Of a stretch of DNA of 64,000 nucleotides, positions 60,412 through 64,000 are shown piece after piece. Under the pieces are notes generated by a model, which was not told where the DNA came from, searched no databases, and saw nothing but the letters and a program-made list of their open reading frames with translations. A program made the position numbers and the translations under genes. Position 1 is the first letter of the stretch. Every line of letters starts with the position of its first letter. Source of the stretch: Urophycis tenuis (taxonomy: Eukaryota > Chordata > Actinopteri > Gadiformes > Phycidae); NCBI GenBank assembly GCA_036785325.1, contig JAXIVH010000013.1:2704780-2768779 (forward strand). Direction: 5' to 3'.

Positions 60412-61162
60412 CGGCAAACCCAAAGGGCTTTGTTTTTTTGCGTTGCGTTTCCCTAATCCTGCTACTTTGGTTCGGAGCTACACTGTCGCCAGTTTTTAGG
60501 CGCCTAATGGTTTGGAAGGGATTGGTGACTCAGTGAGGTGTTACAGGCAGAGCAGATATGGGAAATAGATAGTGGTCCAGGGCTGACAGTTACTCTCATC
60601 AATTCATCTATTCGGTGTAAAGTTAAATGGTACAAAAATTAAATATATAGAATTCATTGAATATAGCGTTGGGGTTAGCATATAAAGTGCTTTTTAAGAC
60701 AGCCCAAAGCGCTTTACAATGCTGAGTGTGTGTGTGTGTGGGAGGGGATATGAAGCATCATCCCATATCCACCATTAATTATAGAAACAAATGTAAAAAC
60801 AATGACCGGAATAACAGAACCATCCTTTAAAAAGCGAATCATTCTTCTGACTAAATTGCCACAGTGGTGACAAAAAGGACACCGCGTTTTGAGTGACAGG
60901 AACATGGCGAGGCGGGGAAAGGGGAGATTTGAGCTGGCCGTGTTTGTGGAGTGATGAGACTGCGTGGCGGTCTCACAGGACATCAGCGGGAACATGAGGT
61001 GGGCGTCGGCCTGCGAGGGTCCTGGAGATTACAGCTCCAAACGCCACGCAGGGGAAACCAATTTGCAAGAAACAATAAATAATACATTGAGTCCCCGCCA
61101 TTCGTGCTTCGGCAAACCGCCCGACTATTATTAGAATCTCAGTAAGTGCATCCTGAGAAGAG

Positions 61163-61255
61163 CTGGCGGGGGAGGGGAGGGGGGAGGGGGAGGGGGGAGA
61201 GGAGGGGGGAGGGGGAGGGGAGAGGGGGAGGTGGAGGGGGAGGGGGAGGGTCACC
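61163..61255. repeat. (GGGGAGG)n purine tract
   Basis: About 90 bases of G-rich GGGGAGG/GGGGGA units on the + strand, able in principle to form G-quadruplexes. Confidence 0.9.
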
Positions 61256-61730
61256 CTACCTGTGAACAGACAGATCATAGTGGTCTCTGGAGCGCTCTGC
61301 AGCACCGCTGTCTATTCCAAACACAGCAAACACAGCACTACTGAACCCTCCTCCTCCAGACTGGAGCAGACTCCACCAAACACCACCTCCACCCCCTGAA
61401 GACACACAGGAGAGCCTTGGATGCCAACGCCGGCACCAATAACTGGATTTCGGTAAAAAGGAAAAAGTCGACTCAACGACAGAAAAATGTTTTTCTTCCT
61501 GTGAGCCACGAGACTTAAATGAGCATGATGGGTATGATGATAGAATTGACGGAGAGTTCAGCGTTGCATATCATGTTGTCATGTTTCCTGGTCGATGACA
61601 ACATGTCATTCAGAAGACACTGACAGACGTCATTATTGAGACGTCTACTGCGGTGCCTGTCCAGTCGGGTGGAGTCAGACCTGCGGTCGGTGAACACAAT
61701 CACACCCGCCGTACACCCCCACTGCCAGTG

Positions 61731-61895
61731 GCCCTGTTTACTCCACCCTGTCGGCCCTGTTTACTCCACCCTGCTGGCCCTGTTTACTCCACCCTGTCGG
61801 CCCTGTTTACTCCACCCTGCTGGCCCTGTTTACTCCACCCTGCTGGCCCTGTTTACTCCACCCTGCTGGCCCTGTTTACTCCACCCTGTTGGCCC
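61731..61895. repeat. 23-bp minisatellite, about seven copies
   Basis: Unit GGCCCTGTTTACTCCACCCT plus three bases, CGT/GTC alternating with GCT. The only variable positions are the last bases of each unit. Confidence 0.95.
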
Positions 61896-64000
61896 TGCGT
61901 TTTCAGTGAGCGAGCAGCGTTTCCTGCACCTGCCTTGTTCCCTATAATGGGTGTCACGGCCCTGTGGGGCATTAGCATGCCACAGGATATGTCCATCTTC
62001 CCGTGCGTTTGCCCTCCCGGTGAGGAGCCTGTCTGTCCCACACTGCAGCAGAGCCCCATACTGTGAGCACCGTGTGTCCAGCCACCCGCTACACGCCAGC
62101 CCACTGATATGAGAACAGGCGCTACACCCACCTGTAATGTACGCGCTCGGCTTCATCAGAACAGGCGCCGACATTGTTATTCCAAGGCACTCGTATCTGC
62201 CCGAGTAATCACTGCTAATTGCATTGCAATCATTTATGAACACACCCCCTTCTGCCGTGCAGTCTCCAGACCAGGAGGAGCTCAGACGGGCTTCCCGATA
62301 TTAATATTCATATTAGCAGAAGGTTTAAGTGGGGGGAATCTCATTTGGGGGTGAAGGTCCAAACTGTCTGGAACGTAGGCAGCCTGGCCAGCGTCGTCAC
62401 TCAGGATGCAAGCGCTGCAGCTCCAGTCTCCACTGTGCAGCATCACTCTCAACACACACAAGATATTGTGCATTGATGATATTCTCTCAATACAAATAAT
62501 GTTTATTTGACTAGGGATGCTGCCAGATGGTCTTTGGAGTGAGCCACCAATCAAATGAAATTGCTGCAGATGCTCGCAAACAAAAACTTTGCAATCAAGC
62601 ATCAGCCGAAGCAGCAGACACACTGAACATGGCCTGCAATGCTCCAACATCGTCCAGACAAGACACCAGATCACTCTGGCTATCTGGAGGGAATCTCATT
62701 TTTCAAACAGAGCTAGACATCGTGTTTGTAAAGGGACAATATATAGTGGGAGGAGGAAGGCCGGGCACATCGTCACATTGGTAAACAGGACACATCTCCC
62801 CCTGTGCGCTAGTCTCGATAAGTTATGCGGCTTCATGTTCAGACATTTAAACTCATGTGCTATTCAATACCTCCTGGCACGCGTGGGATCAATGGGGAGA
62901 TGGAGTTGATATCAAATGATGGCCTGGTTTGATTATGTTAGCATCTCATTCAGGTAATTCAGGTAGAGAGCGCTGAGGAAGGGAAGATTGGCCGGTATCT
63001 CTTAAGGTAAATCAGGATTTGATTTAGAAACGTTATTGAATTATAACTTCCTGCTTTCATTTAGATTTTATCTTGATTATGTCAAGATTAAATCTAACGG
63101 AGGCACATTTGGTACTTGCCTAAGAAACAGTAAGCACAATGTTATTTTTTGCTAATTGTAAAAGTAACAAATACAAAAGAGTTTCTGAAAAAAAAAGATT
63201 ACGTCATTATATCCACAAAAACATCTAACAGCCTAAGACAGAGACAGCTGTGGGCTAGACGGTAACACAGACACACCCGTGACATGGGCTTGTACAAAAC
63301 AAGCTCAGCACCACAGCCACACAGGGGCAGCAGTCCATAAGGTCTGTAAGAGCCGTGGCTGCCTCTGCTCCCTGATTCACCCCCAAAAGTTTGGTGCCTT
63401 AATGCTGACAACCGCAGGATGGCACCGAAAGTGATTACAGCTCACACTCCTCCAGAGGCTCTTCCATTAAAACAACACATTGCCGATCAATGTTTATAGC
63501 ACCCCATAAAACAAAAAGAAAACAGCCCAGCAAGTCTCCACTGCCTAATTAACCATAACATCTCAACGCTCACAGACACCTCATCACACGGTACCTTCCA
63601 CACAGCCCAAAACATGTGATGTCAAAGAAACAGAATATTGATTCACGGCCGGGTCCATAAAATGGTGCAGATGGATATCAGAACAAAAGGCACACAGGGA
63701 GGAGCAGCAGCAGACAGTGAATAGTGAATGGTGATCCGGGAAAAGGGTAAAGAAAGCATAGATTATTCATGTCTATTCCCACAGTGCAAACAGCAGCACT
63801 TTGATGGCTAGCGCCTGCAGCCCTTCTCCCTGCTCAATACCAACAAGCCGAGGGAGCCCAGGCCCATGCTGCTCCTGTAGCCATGCTTAGCTCCCCCACA
63901 ACGGCAGCCAGGGCCAGCGGCTCTTACAACCTCGCCAGATAATATGGTGTGTGGTCTGGGGAGGGGGGAGTCTGAATTTAAACTGAGGGAAGGAGCTCAA

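Larger units (their letters stand above)
60412..64000. other. Right-hand region without a confident gene
   Basis: Non-coding as far as I can see. A - strand segment near 61259-61405 ends at a good donor (TCACAG then GTAGGG) and reads SSAVFAVFGIDSGAAERSRD; it may be an exon of the unidentified - strand gene, but the acceptor is unclear. Microsatellites at 61163 and a minisatellite at 61731 are listed separately. Confidence 0.45.

Noticed and set aside
61731..61895. Regular direct repeats that could suggest a CRISPR array
   Set aside because: Units are contiguous at 23 bases with no unique spacers, in a vertebrate genome. It is a minisatellite.

Overview
The window is vertebrate genomic DNA, most likely from a teleost fish. 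It has many short introns with GT/AG borders, very long CA/GT and GA microsatellites, and fish-type EnSpm/CACTA, hAT, piggyBac-like and LINE sequences. The gene set matches genes that lie together on human 15q23-q24 (HEXA, NR2E3, STOML1, CYP11A1, CCDC33). I cannot name the species. A 200-base assembly gap lies at 31391-31590.

Left third (1-31 kb), compact and gene-rich: hexa (lysosomal beta-hexosaminidase alpha), nr2e3 (photoreceptor nuclear receptor), stoml1 (stomatin-like protein with an SCP2 tail) and cyp11a1 (mitochondrial cholesterol side-chain cleavage P450) all run on the + strand. Each was rebuilt exon by exon with consistent splice phases, as 533, 442, 406 and 515 codons. A coiled-coil gene on the - strand, most likely ccdc33, converges on cyp11a1; its ten recognised exons span 30.9-23.2 kb. 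Two features stand out. hexa carries two tandem, phase-equivalent versions of exon 11. In cyp11a1 and ccdc33 a (TG)n microsatellite serves as the tract directly before a 3' splice site.

Middle (31-44 kb): mostly non-coding and rich in microsatellites, with two weak exon candidates of an unidentified - strand gene at 34.8-35.0 and 41.1 kb.

44.4-60.1 kb is a transposon nest inside one CA microsatellite. EnSpm/CACTA element 1 (44412-53628) carries two genes: a nine-exon SAMD3-like protein whose 519-codon frame is fully open, and a CACTA-type transposase disabled by several independent lesions and a LINE insertion. Immediately to the right a non-autonomous hAT element (53654-60130, perfect 8-bp target duplication) contains EnSpm element 2 (53771-58754). 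Element 2 is a related but diverged family with a SAM-domain exon pair, a transposase zinc-finger remnant and a decayed SAMD3-like C-terminus. The two EnSpm elements share design but differ in subterminal repeat word.

Right end (60-64 kb): microsatellites, a 23-bp minisatellite and no confident gene.
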